From positions 57,889,695-57,953,694 of the forward strand of contig NC_012872.2 of the NCBI RefSeq assembly GCF_000003195.3: a stretch of DNA of 64,000 nt. Direction: 5' to 3'. The translations under genes and the position numbers were made by a program. Of this stretch, positions 22,891 to 36,478 are shown one piece after another. Source of the stretch: Sorghum bicolor (taxonomy: Eukaryota; Streptophyta; Magnoliopsida; Poales; Poaceae). The notes below the pieces were generated by a model. The model was not told the DNA's origin and ran no database searches. It was given only the letters and a program-made list of their open reading frames with translations. Position 1 is the stretch's first letter, and each line of letters begins with the position of its first letter.

Positions 22891-23247
22891 GGTGGTGAGG
22901 TAAAGGAGCTCAACCTTGGTCGAGCTGAACTCATCTTGACAGGTGCTGGTATATTTGGCGACAAAGACGTCAGCTTGCTCATGGTGAAGATATCCAGAAT
23001 CCATCAAGATCGACCTTGTCAATAGCAACAATTACTTGGAATTATGCGGCAACATCAAAGAAGGGAGCATTAATCAACCAAGGCATTGAGGATGTGATTG
23101 GCCACTTGTATACGCTTGGATGACGATCATGGGGGAGAGAAAAACGAGCATGGCTCCGATGCATACTGTAAGCCTGAATTTATGACATCGCAAAAGATTC
23201 TTGAATAGTGTTACCACGTTTACCTTTACAAGAATATAGAAGAGCAG

Positions 23248-23488
23248 GGTCGTTTAGTTCCCAAAAAATTTTGTAAAATTTTTTAGATTCTCCGTCACAT
23301 CGAATTTTTAAACGCATACATGGAGTATTAAATATAGACGAAAATAAAAACTAATTGTATAGTTTGGTCGGAATTGATGAGATGAATCTTTTGAGCCTAG
23401 TTAGTTCATGATTGGATAATATTTGTCACAAACAAACGAAATTGCTACAGTACCTGTTTTACAAAAAAATTTGGAACTAAACAAGGCC
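23248..23488. mobile_element. Tourist-like MITE, family A, copy 9
   Basis: It starts GGTCGTTTAGTTCCC (slightly eroded) and ends GGAACTAAACAAGGCC followed by TAA. The GGTCGGAATTGATGAG sub-type core is present. Confidence 0.85.
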
Positions 23489-23610
23489 TAAGTTTCTATT
23501 TGGTAGGACTTCCACACTATCTTCTTCTCTGCTCTGTGGGCAGAGTCGGCAGAGCCACGTCGTGTAGAGGAATTCAATTGGCTAGCAAAGCACAGAGTCA
23601 GAGCCATTTT

Positions 23611-23841
23611 GGCCTTGTTTAGTTCGCAAAAATTTTTAAGATTCTTCGTCACATCGAATCTTTGGTCGCATGCATAGAGCATTAAATATAAACAAAAATA
23701 AAAACTAACTGCACAGTTTACCTGTAATTTGTGAGATGAATCTTTTGAGCCTAGTTACTCCGTGATTGGACAATGTTTGTCAAATAAAAATGAAATGCTA
23801 CAGTAGCCAAAAACAAAAGTTTTTGCCAACTAAACAAGGCC
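23611..23841. mobile_element. Tourist-like MITE, family A, copy 10
   Basis: It starts GGCCTTGTTTAGTTCGC and ends AACTAAACAAGGCC, flanked by TTT on both sides. The core is of the CCTGTAATTTGTGAGATG sub-type. Confidence 0.88.
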
Positions 23842-24749
23842 TTTGTATACGGACGCGAAGCTGCAAAAACTGGCTCCACATAAAGGGCGCGTGTGGAGGA
23901 GCTGCACCAAATATGTCCTTAGAAAAAAAAATGCTAAACTATAGTAGATTCCAAGCACCAGATATTGCGCTCATGGTCCCGAAAACCCAAAGTTAGACGC
24001 CACGATTGCAGCAATGCATACTTTGTTATAGTGACGAACCTATATTGAAGGCGCGATCACATCCCAGCAAAAAGAGAAAGACAATAATAAAAGCTAATTT
24101 CTTTACCATACTTACACCTTTATTTGAAAAGCCCCGAATCCATAAGGAAAGTACACCTCTCTTTTTTTGATTTGCTTAGCTCTGTCATATTGTGTTCATG
24201 CGTTATCAGTGATGAACTCGGCCCAAATTTGAGGCATGGGGCTCTTGACTCGTTATTCCAACAGAAACGTACTGAAGTGTTTGAATTGAGCTCTGGTTCC
24301 CACCAGCAGAAACGGATGCTAAGTGCCCCATGGCCTCACCTCCCACCACAACTTCCATTCCCATCACCTGCCCCTCTCCTTGTGTCATAGCTCCTGTCGT
24401 CGTCCAGCGCATTGCACAGTCTCTACCGCTGCGTGTGCTCCTACGCAGTCATTTCGCTTGCCATTGGCGCCCAAGGAGGGCGGAGAACAACAACACATGA
24501 CCCTAGGATGCATCGATACCCAATCAAAGCTCCCCAAGGAGAAGAAGCCCGTGAAAGCTTGATGTTTCGGTTCCTCTAGCTCATGCACACCTATCTTAGT
24601 ACGAGTTTAGGAGATTCGCATGCGGAGCTGTTGTCATGCCCTTTGGTAGGGTTGCGCTTAAAGCTGGTTCGAGGGCTACTCAAGGGGGGTTACCAAATAT
24701 GTTCCGAATTCCTCTCAAGTACCTATGCATCCAAACAACATAGATCTAA
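23842..24749. other. Intergenic region between MITE copies 10 and 11
   Basis: No recognisable gene. Short frames near 24124-24390 and 24323-24562 have no domain that I recognise. Confidence 0.5.
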
Positions 24750-24992
24750 GGCCTTGTTTAGTTCCAAAAATTTTTGCAAAATAGGAATAGTACTACTTTC
24801 GTTTGTATTTGACAAGTATTATCCAATCATGTACTAACTAGACTCAAAAGATTTGTCTCGTCAATTTCGACCAAACTGTGCAATTAGTTTTTATTTTCGT
24901 CTATATTTAATACTTCATGTATGCGTCTAAAGATTTGATGTGACGGAGAATCTGAAAAATTTTGTAAATTTTTTTGGGAACTAAACAAGGCC
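24750..24992. mobile_element. Tourist-like MITE, family A, copy 11 (reference copy)
   Basis: Both termini are intact: GGCCTTGTTTAGTTCC at the left and GGAACTAAACAAGGCC at the right (one extra G). A perfect TAA duplication flanks it at 24747-24749 and 24993-24995. The body is 243 bp with no open frame of note. The 3-bp T(A/T)A duplication and terminal repeat assign it to the PIF/Harbinger (Tourist) group. Confidence 0.92.
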
Positions 24993-25049
24993 TAAATTTT
25001 AGTTGTCTAATTTCTACATCTCAAAAACAAATGTATTTCCGGAGTTGAA

Positions 25050-25250
25050 ACTTTGGGGCTGTTTGGCAGGGCACCTCACGTGAGGCTTCTCTAGAGGAGC
25101 CGGAGCCGTTTTGGTGAAGCCACAGATCGGGTTCCGGCTCCTCTGCTTTTTACTCAAAAACGACTTCTCCAGCAAAACGTTTGGCAGGACTCATCTGGAG
25201 GAGCGAGAACCAGAGCAAGAGTCGGAGAGGAACCTTGCCAAACAGGGTTC
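25050..25250. mobile_element. Possible MITE with GGGGCTGTTTGGCA termini
   Basis: The left words GGGGCTGTTTGGCAGGGCACC and the right words GGAACCTTGCCAAACAGGGTTCC are approximately inverted, and the interior has GGAG/CTCC-rich inverted words. The superfamily is unclear. Confidence 0.45.
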
Positions 25251-25499
25251 CCACGATAAGTATCAATATAAGGGTATACATATTATTTTTTCTAACACTT
25301 ATTTCTTTAATAAAATTTAATTATACTTATTTTGGGGCAAAGAGTAAACTTTATAGCCAGCTAAATTTTCGGATCCATGTATTTCCAAAAAAGAAAAAAA
25401 AAATCGGATCCAAATAGAACCTCTTTTTTTTTGAGAGGGGATCCTGGAGACTGGAGTTGCTCTCATGGGCCTAGCGAGCTGAACCTTCTGTTTCCCCTA

Positions 25500-25766
25500 C
25501 CTAGCTGCGGAATGCGGACCCCGAGAGGTGCCTCTATTTCGGCTACAGTACACATTGCTAGACGCTCCCGCCGTTCCGCGCGTCGTCGCCGCCGCCGCCG
25601 CTGCCCGGGTCCTTACGCAAGACCGCGACGTGCATCTGTGGATCCAACTCAAGCCACGCTGCGCCTGGAGCGGCTCCCGTCTCGCCGGCCTGGAACCCTA
25701 GGCTTGACTCGGGGACCCCATCTCATCTGCGCTGCCGCGCGTAGCCTAACGTTGCCAGAAGTAAAG
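25500..25766 (+). promoter_or_regulatory. PSMG4: Probable 5' leader exon and promoter of PSMG4
   Basis: GC-rich sequence ends at GTAAAG|GTGAGG (25766/25767), a plausible donor. It would pair with the acceptor TCGTTTCAG ending at 26090, 14 bp upstream of the first ATG. This would make a 5'UTR exon and an intron of 324 bp. No protein homology supports it, only the splice signals and base composition. Confidence 0.35.
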
Positions 25767-26103
25767 GTGAGGAGTCCTCAAGCTTCGAGTTGCAGAAACT
25801 TTTTGTTAAAGCTACTGCTTGTGTAGGATCATTAGTGCAATTCCGGTGCTTGCGCGTGCAGGCCGTGCTACCCACGCTCCAAAATCTCGCCCTTGTTGGT
25901 AAATACTACTGGTTTGCCCCCAATTAGGGGACTGCAAAACTTCATTTTAATTATTTTGGTCCTCTTTTGTGATGCTCATGGACATCATGCGAATTGTGTA
26001 GTTGAATGCCCCTTTAGGGCTTGATAAAAGGAGCCAAGGAGGTGATCATGTTACCCAGCTGTGTGAACATGTAATTTCATCTCGTTTCAGGGTTTAGAGG
26101 TGC

Positions 26104-27391
26104 ATGATGTCTTCAGAGGAGCTGAGAGCAAGCTTTTCAGATTTGGTGGTGTGTTCACCAATCCGGACAGAGGGCAAAACTTATTCTTCAGGTGATTTGT
26201 CATCTGAGGAGGGCGTACAAGTCACTAGTTTCACAGAGGATCTTCATGATGTAACACTTCATTTTCAGATAATGAGGTTTTCTAAACAGGTAGACAAGGT
26301 TTCTTGGCTCGAATTGAAGTATCAAATTGAAAGTTGTTCAAATTCATGACATAGAAGGAATTCATTGATATTTATATATATATATAAAAACTTATGCTAC
26401 TTCTGATGATATAAGGCTTTCAACTTTGTTTGTGCTCTACCAGCTGGCTGTGTACTTTCATTCAGTAAAATAAGTAACTAGCAATCTATCATATCATCTT
26501 GTGACCTGCAAGCATGCTAGCTTTAGCATTTGGCAAGTTCATCCTGTCCTTGTGACTAAGGTTGTTAACAATGTCACCTGTATAGTTAGCTCCAAGTCTT
26601 TAATCTGCCTAGACAAAAATTGATGTGTTGCTGTACTCTCTACATTCATCGTATTTTTAGATGTATATTTGTTTGAATCCTCACAGCTTGTTTTTTTTTT
26701 GGAAGAATATCCTCACAGCTTGTTTGCAGCGTGTTACCTCTCATGCTTTAATTGGTGTATATAGAATATTTTTGTGAGTAATCATATTTGAGCTTTTCCT
26801 TTTATTCATTTTGATGCAGATCTATGTGTGGGTTGGATGCAACACAACAAAGTTTGGCCATTTATATGCTGCTGCAACCACTAGGCCGGTAAGCTGTAGT
26901 TGTTTCATTTTTAGAAGATGCTGTTTAATTATTTCTGTTGTCGTTTGTGCCATGTTGTCTTTTTAATTCGTGTCGCTTTACAGGATAACAGAGTGAGCGT
27001 TACTTCTGTACTGGGAGGAACGTCTGATAACACCGGATCAAGTATGGCTCGCCGTCTAGGTACTGTTTTTGCTGGCATTTACAGTAACTAATTGCTCTTC
27101 ATTCGCGGTAGCTTTTAGTAACAGAAAGGATGCATCCTTACATGTCTCAGTGCTGAAGACTGGTCTGAACATAGTCCTGGCATGCAACATCCCAAAAGAC
27201 AGCCCCATTCTTGAGGTACATACAGTTACATGTGGGCTCATACCTGCATAAAACAATCTTGTGAAACATATCTGACGCTCACTGGTTCATGGTTTCAGGC
27301 TGCTGCGGAGAGGAAGCTGGTGGAGAAGCTGAAAGGTTTGGGCTACATTAAAACTGCAGCTGTGGAGGCTAACACTTCCACGGCACAATGA
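26104..27391 (+). CDS. PSMG4: Proteasome assembly chaperone 4 (5 coding exons)
   Basis: Coding exons are 26104-26289, 26820-26888, 26984-27059, 27151-27215 and 27299-27391, all GT-AG and in frame, giving 162 aa. PAC4/PSMG4 pairs with PAC3 and helps assemble the alpha ring of the 20S proteasome in the cytosol and nucleus. Recognition rests on the aligned core: VTLHFQIMRF then IYVWVG, followed by VSVTSVLGGTSDNTGSSMARRL, matching the VSTSLLGDTSD..S..LAQRL pattern of animal PSMG4. The remainder is LKTGLNIVLACNIPKDSPIL and a helical tail. The N-terminal 45 residues are acidic, Ser-rich and plant-specific in my reading. Two ATGs in tandem (26104, 26107) could serve as start. The short open frame 27069-27251 is a read-through of intron 3 and not coding. 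Confidence 0.85.
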
Positions 27392-27754
27392 TCCTTGGTG
27401 AGCTTTCGGTCGACGTGTACCTTCATCATTGGATGCAGCAGGAACAGTTGTTATTTTTGGTGGGCTTGATTGGCTAACTGTTTTCTCTGTCCTCTCATGT
27501 GGTAAAAATTATTGTGAACATGTTCGTTGTAATGTACTCCCTCCATTTAAATTGTGGACATGTTCGTTCTTACTTTTTTAGATGCATAATCTGTACTTTT
27601 ATCTAGACATAATGTATATCTAGATATATATAGCAAAAAAAATCATGTATCTAGAAAAGCTAGAATTGGAGTAACACCGTGGAATGCAGATTATGCAATG
27701 CCTTGCAACTTTGAGATCCTCAGCTAAGCATAAAATCGGCATTCAGATCATTTA
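27392..27754. other. 3' flank of PSMG4 with a Stowaway-like piece
   Basis: The 3' untranslated region is followed at about 27536 by CTCCCTCCATTTAAATTG, a Stowaway-type terminus. The opposite end is weakly seen as GAATTGGAG near 27671, so the element is diverged or truncated. No gene is present. Confidence 0.5.
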
Positions 27755-27953
27755 GGCCTTGTTTAGTTTCCAAAATTTTTTGATTTTAGGTATTGTAGCA
27801 CTTTCATTTTTATTTGGTCCAATAATAGACTACTAGACTCAAAAGATTTATCTCGCGATTTACAAGCAAACTGTGTAATTAGTTGTGTCGAAAGATTCGA
27901 TGTGATGGGGAATCTTGAAAATTTTTTTGTTTTGGGGTGAACTGAACAAGGCC
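27755..27953. mobile_element. Tourist-like MITE, family A, copy 12 (internally deleted)
   Basis: It starts GGCCTTGTTTAGTTTCC, preceded by TTA, and ends AACTGAACAAGGCC. About 40 bp of the core (the TTTTATTTTCGTCTATATTTA part) is missing. Confidence 0.8.
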
Positions 27954-29001
27954 CATGCGTATGGTCAGCAGCTTGCAAGGCTTTCTGTGCTATGGCCTCT
28001 GCTCTGTGGCGAGCGAGCTACAATGACACAATGGTCTGCAGGCTGCAGAGATGTGATTATTCGCAGCCGCTGAGAATCGCAGACACAATACTTTTTTTTA
28101 CTACACAAAATACTGTTGATACAATTTAGATATATACTATGCAGCAGAAGGGCGACTGAGAAAGGCAGCCCAACAGGCCCAAATATGGGATTTCTGCTGT
28201 GCAGGTGTCTGATGGGGATGGCTACCACTGTAGGGCAATAAGGGCGATTGTCAATGAATCCAAGTTGCATTTTATTTGTTCGTTGGGTCGTCCGTGATGG
28301 TGCTAGCTATATAGCTAAAGACTGTTTTATATTTCTTTCATCTATACCTATTTATAAAGAGAGAAAATTTCAGGCTGCCAATATTTTTTCTGCCTGCCCT
28401 GTCCGGCTTCGGTTGTCCGGAAACCTCTATCCGCGATTAGATTAGGTTATAACACAAGTTACATCCGCAGCCGACAGCAGCGATCCTCCCAAAGTCTCGA
28501 TCGACCGTCCGGTCCATGCACGCAAGCCGCACACGCCGGCTTCCATGTACTGGCTTGGTCCGTGCATAGCTCCGAGCCTCCGACGGACATGGCACAAACT
28601 TAGGGCTTAAGCTAACCCTATATCCATTAATGTGATTGAATCGATATATTTTAGGATTGTTTCTTTTTTGTGAATTAGTATTTTATAAGATTAATCTATG
28701 TCTATACTTCTATATCTTTTTCTAATATATAATTGTAAAAAATTTAGTCCATCATATCTTTATATGTCCACTGGTCAGATTAATTAAACGATGCCTGGTC
28801 CAATTGGGTTAGGGGAAAAAAGAAAAGTTACGGGCTGAATCTAACTCCGAAGCCTAACACAAGTTTAAACCAATTTTAGACCGAACCAAGCGAACAGTTA
28901 GGCTTGACTAAAATCCAAAATGACCAGAAAAATTTCCTTTTTATTATTAGAGAAGGAACTATAGGACTTTGATTTTTTTCCTCCGATTGACATCTAAGTA
29001 A
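27954..29001. other. AT-rich intergenic region
   Basis: No gene is recognised. The stretch becomes strongly AT-rich after 28600. Confidence 0.5.
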
Positions 29002-29295
29002 GGGGTGCTTAGTTCCCCCATAGAATCCAAAATACAAAATACCAATTACTTTGGAGTGATGAAATACAAAATGCCAAAATCAGGGTCATGGTTAGTTCCA
29101 TTCAAAATGCAGAATTTATTGTCCTCATGAGAGCCTCTTGAGGCTCTTTTTGAGGTTTTTTGTCTCTTAAAGTCAAAATACAAAATGGAGAATAACCACC
29201 TTTTTGCCAAAAAAAATTGCATGGTGTTTAGTCTATTTTGCAAAATGATGGACCAAAACCCAATTTTTTTGAAAAAAGGGAAACTAAACACCCCC
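29002..29295. mobile_element. Tourist-like MITE, family B
   Basis: The left end GGGGTGCTTAGTTCCCCC and the right end GGGAAACTAAACACCCCC are inverted repeats. TAA flanks both sides (28999-29001 and 29296-29298). It is 294 bp and AT-rich; the minus-strand frame inside it is a by-product and not a gene. Confidence 0.85.
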
Positions 29296-29599
29296 TAAAT
29301 AAAGCAGTGGAGCAAAATAAAGAACATAATTCTTATCCTTTTTCTATTTGACTATTAAGAATTCTATTTAGAATACTTAGGATGTGAGGAATCTATTTAT
29401 ATTAGGACTTCTACTCCACATATTGGTTTAGACGTAAGTTATTCTAACTCGTATGAGCACGGGTTATATATAAGTTTAGATAAAAGAAACTTTTCATTGT
29501 TCGGTAGTTAGAGGAAGATAGACAAAAAAAATGGACAAAAAAAGAACCTAAAATTTTACCTCTTTATTATTAGGTATAAATATATATAATTAGGTAATA

Positions 29600-29662
29600 G
29601 AGATATAGATATAGATTTGATAGCTTTTTTCTCCCGTTGCAACGCACGGGTATTTTTGCTAG
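29600..29662 (+). mobile_element. Helitron 3' terminus
   Basis: The segment CCCGTTGCAACGCACGGG can form a short hairpin (CCCGT/ACGGG stem). It is followed 12 bp later by CTAG and then T, the CTRR|T arrangement of Helitron 3' ends. The hairpin word is one I know from grass Helitrons. The 5' TC end could not be placed, so only the terminal part is marked. Confidence 0.6.
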
Positions 29663-29912
29663 TATCTATAAAAAATCATTTTAGATAAGGTTTAGGTTAA
29701 ACATTGCGAATATAAATCATGAATAACTTTTAAGTTGTTAAGTTTAAAAAATATGAAAAATATACGAATAGATTTGTCTTAAAAAATACTTTTATAAAAA
29801 TATACATGTACCATTTTTCGATAAATATTTTTTATAAAAATAAGAATTTAAAGTTATGCTTTAGAAACTGTGTCGCTGTCCTAAATATTTTTTTATAGGT
29901 ATGCAGGGAGTA
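29663..29912. mobile_element. Diverged Stowaway-like copy
   Basis: Body words such as ATAAATCATGAATAACTTTTAAG and TTTTATAAAAATATACATG match the element at 14612-14867, and the right end reads GGTATGCAGGGAGTA. The left terminus is unclear. Confidence 0.5.
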
Positions 29913-30052
29913 TATATTTATTTTTCTATGTATTATTAGATCCACATGTTCCTCTCTCATATTTTTGGATTACCTGAAATAAGTAGGCTATTCACTCATC
30001 GCTAATAACTACTCTCTCTTCTATTTTTTTTCTATAGCTAACGAAATAGGTA

Positions 30053-30273
30053 GGTCTTGTTTAGTTTCTCAACAAATAACTTTTCACTCATCACATCGAA
30101 TCTCTGGAGATATATATAGAGCACTAAATATAGATAAAAAACTAATTATATAATTTACGTGTAAATTGTGAGATGAATCTTTTAAATCTAATTAGTTAAT
30201 GATTAGATACTATTATCAAATAAAACAAAAATAATATAGTAGTCAAATTAAAAAAAATCAGAACTAAATAAGA
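30053..30273. mobile_element. Tourist-like MITE, family A, copy 13 (degenerate)
   Basis: It starts GGTCTTGTTTAGTTTC and ends GAACTAAATAAGAT. The core TAAATATAGATAAAAAACTAATTATA is recognisable. Confidence 0.7.
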
Positions 30274-30290
30274 TGTTGGAGACGCCCTAA

Positions 30291-30471
30291 GGCCAGTCTT
30301 CAGTGGAGGTTTTACCAGGATGTCATGCACATTTATTAGAGCGTCATGTCAGTAAAACTGCACTTTTTGCATGAAACGAAGAGGAGAGAGAAGGAAGTAG
30401 TTTCACCATGGTGAAACCCCGCGGGCGTTGTTTCCCACGCGGTGAAACGAGATGAAATCCCCACTGAGGGC
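30291..30471. mobile_element. Tourist-like MITE, family C
   Basis: The left end GGCCAGTCTTCAGTGGAGG and the right end CCCCACTGAGGGC are inverted, with TAA flanking on both sides (30288-30290 and 30472-30474). It is 181 bp, with an internal GTTTCACC/GGTGAAAC palindromic set. Confidence 0.8.
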
Positions 30472-30504
30472 TAAATCGTTTCACCATCTTGCATGTGATC
30501 CAAT

Positions 30505-30928
30505 TCAGAGTGGGCATAATTAACCGAAACCGAAAGAACCGGTTCCTTATTCGGTTCCAAGTTTTGAGGAACCGAAATAACCGAGAACAATTCGGTTCCT
30601 ACCCTCGGTTAACCGAAAGAACCGAAATTCATGAATTTTACTTTACTTACTAGTATTTTGTAAGACAAAGTTTGATTTTTGTGTGACGTCTCATATTAAA
30701 TTACTGTATTTATGTTACTATATTGCTAATGTAATCTTATCAATTATTATTATCGTTGTATTAACCTTTCCTAGAAAAATTCGGTTAGTTCGGTAAGAAC
30801 CGGAACCGAACCGAAATAACTTAGAACCGAAATGTTCGGTTTCTAATTTTTTTTGGAACCGATCGGTTCTGAACCGAATTTTATAAATAACCGAGGGAAC
30901 CGAACCGAGAACCGAATGCCCACTCTGA
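30505..30928. mobile_element. Non-autonomous hAT element
   Basis: The terminal inverted repeat TCAGAGTGGGCAT is present at both ends. The subterminal regions are dense in AACCGAA/TTCGGTT words. An 8-bp target duplication with one mismatch flanks it: GATCCAAT (30497-30504) and GATCTAAT (30929-30936). It is 424 bp with no transposase. The repeat class and 8-bp duplication identify hAT. Confidence 0.9.
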
Positions 30929-31794
30929 GATCTAATTATTTTGTAGTAATTAAATGCTTTGTCCAGCCTAGAAAACGTCAAGATGAAACTCATATATTGT
31001 GGAGATTGTTTTATTATTCATTTTATTTATGCTTTATCAGCAGATTTGTTTCGAAAGCAGTACATTCAAACGGATCACTGGCCTAACTGCATGACCAGTG
31101 ACCACGCGTATGTGGAGTGTGGGCCATTGTAACACGATGCCTATAGAAGTTAGTGCACGCAGATTTGACCCAAACCGTAGCGAAAAGCCATTTTGGCTTT
31201 GGGGAGTGGGGACCTGCAGCAAAGCAGCTGCACATCTGCACAAAAAACTGCTGGGAAGAAAAATGCAAATTCTTCAGTGCATTAGGGTGTGTAATAATCT
31301 TCCGATGACAAATGGCTCGCGTTGATTTGCCTTTTAATACGATTATTATTACTTAGAATACTCCTAAATTTAATTCTTCATTCACATGTAGGGGCATCCT
31401 AACAAAAAATACTCTCTTAAATATTTCTATCTAACAGTCCCACATTCCAAATAACATATTAATGCGAGGGCGTCACACACTCTCATGACCGCGTAACGAG
31501 TCACACGATAAACTTCATCCAACTAAATATGAGATGATAGATATACAAATATTGTTTGAGTTTTTTTTATAATTATTTATGCATAAAACATTAAATATAA
31601 ATATAAAATAACTAATTATACAGCTTAGATGTAATTCGCGAGGTAAATCTTTTAAATCTAATTAATCCATAATTAGACACTAACTAAACAAAGCCTCATC
31701 CATTCGCATCCAAGAACTTTTTTTTTTTGGTGCTTGTGCTACTAGGATGTGACTGTCCTACTGTCACCAACTTTTCTGCCCTACAATCCCACGC
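30929..31794. other. Upstream region of the KARI gene
   Basis: No gene is seen. A decayed family A MITE remnant lies at about 31560-31693 (ending TAACTAAACAAAGCC). The rest is AT-rich promoter-side DNA. Confidence 0.5.
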
Positions 31795-31802
31795 ATAAAA
31801 AA
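31795..31802 (+). promoter_or_regulatory. TATA-like element of the KARI gene
   Basis: The sequence GCATAAAAAAG lies about 80 bp upstream of the start codon, a plausible distance for a short leader. Confidence 0.35.
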
Positions 31803-31863
31803 GCTCACGGACGCATCTCCGGAAATCCCCTCTTTCCAGCCAGCCACCCTCACGCTTCAGTAG

Positions 31864-35314
<3,451 letters not shown>

Positions 35315-35469
35315 GCTCGTATGGATCTTCAGTGTGTCCTGCAATGGTTAGTTTGTAAGAACTAATATGTGTGGGCTTTTGAACTCTTAGATTACCTGTA
35401 TTGCTCCTGTTTGAGGACCAGACAAGTAAACTCTTGGGGTGTAGTACTGTTGTGGTTTGCAAGAATAAG

Positions 35470-35475
35470 AATAAA
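35470..35475 (+). terminator. Polyadenylation signal of the KARI gene
   Basis: AATAAA lies 156 bp after the stop codon and is the best near-upstream element in the 3' flank. Plant signals are loose, so the cleavage site is not fixed by this. Confidence 0.4.
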
Positions 35476-35983
35476 TGGTTGATACCAAATGTCTGATTCG
35501 GTATTCCCTTTTTGATGTGAATGCTGTAGGGCTCATAGCTGAGGCTCGGGATCTAAGTCTTATTCTGAATATCATGAACCCAAGGTTCGGGCTCAAGCTA
35601 ATTGTGGTCACCATTTCGACTTCGATTTGCTAGTTTATGCCTAACTTGATTTATTGTGACATTCTCTCAAAGCTTGCAGCTCTGATGGAGAGGGGAAGCC
35701 TGGACAATCTGTCAGTGATCGCTGCAAACTTTTGTTGGGACTTTGGAAGGGCAAGCATTGCACGATGCACGGGCGGCATTGCCGGCCCTTCGGACTAGGC
35801 AATGCAAACCCTGCGCCACGCTGACAAACAGACAAGGCTACCTTGGGCGCTACCAACAAAGTAGCATCGCTCGGTCATTCCGTCGTCGAACTCGAACATC
35901 CGCATGGCAAACTTCTAAAAAACCCAACGATTAATTCGAGGCCTGTCAGCACTCGTTCGCTTGGCGTTTCCTGGCTCACCTCC

Positions 35984-35992
35984 CTATATATG
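35984..35992 (+). promoter_or_regulatory. TATA box of the DUF538 gene
   Basis: CTATATATG lies about 76 bp upstream of the ATG at 36068. It implies a leader of about 50 bp and rules out the longer open frame that begins at 35843. Confidence 0.55.
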
Positions 35993-36067
35993 TATACAAA
36001 TAAACCCCACAACAGCCACACGCAAACCACAGACGAGCCGATTCGAAGATCAGCTACGCAATCAGGC

Positions 36068-36478
36068 ATGGCGGAGAGGGAGGGCGGCGTGGTGAAGAAG
36101 GGGCACGAGGAGGGCCTGAAGATGGCGGTGTCGCTGCTGGAGGAGTTCGGGCTCCCGCTGGGCCTGCTGCCCCTGGAGAACGTGATCGAGGTCGGGTTCG
36201 TGCGCGCCACGGGGTACATGTGGATCGCGCAGCGGAAGAAGGTGGAGCACCAGTTCAAGCTGGTGAGCAAGCAGGTGAGCTACGACGTCGAGATCACGGG
36301 CCTCGTCAGCGCCAAGCGCATCAAGAAGCTCAAGGGCGTCAAGGCCAAGGAGCTCATGCTGTGGCCCCCCGTCAACGAGATCATCGTCGACGACCCGCCC
36401 ACGGGCAAGATCCACTTCAAGAGCCTCGCCGGCGTCACCAAGACCTTCCCTGTCCAGGCGTTCGCCGCGGGACAGTAG
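36068..36478 (+). CDS. DUF538 family protein
   Basis: This is a single exon of 136 aa. DUF538 proteins are small plant proteins related to SVB (trichome size and branching) and are reported to be stress-responsive; the biochemical role is unsettled. Recognised features are GLKMAVSLLEEFGLPLGLLP at the start, then FVRATGYMWIAQRKKVEHQF, VSYDVEITGLVSAKRIKKLKGVKAKELMLWPPV and the basic/hydrophobic end KIHFKSLAGVTKTFPVQAF. No signal peptide is seen; many DUF538 members have one, so this is the short cytosolic type. The start was chosen by the TATA box position and family alignment. The frame is open further upstream to 35843, but that part is leader. Confidence 0.9.
   Translation: MAEREGGVVKKGHEEGLKMAVSLLEEFGLPLGLLPLENVIEVGFVRATGYMWIAQRKKVEHQFKLVSKQVSYDVEITGLVSAKRIKKLKGVKAKELMLWPPVNEIIVDDPPTGKIHFKSLAGVTKTFPVQAFAAGQ

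Noticed and set aside
29046..29291. Minus-strand 81-codon frame
   Set aside because: It lies entirely inside the Tourist-like family B MITE.
31560..31693. Possible further full copy of the family A MITE upstream of KARI
   Set aside because: Only the right half is recognisable and the left terminus is absent, so it is mentioned as a remnant rather than a separate element.
35843..36067. Upstream extension of the DUF538 frame
   Set aside because: A TATA box at 35984 lies inside it, and the extra residues do not resemble the family; the start at 36068 fits family length.
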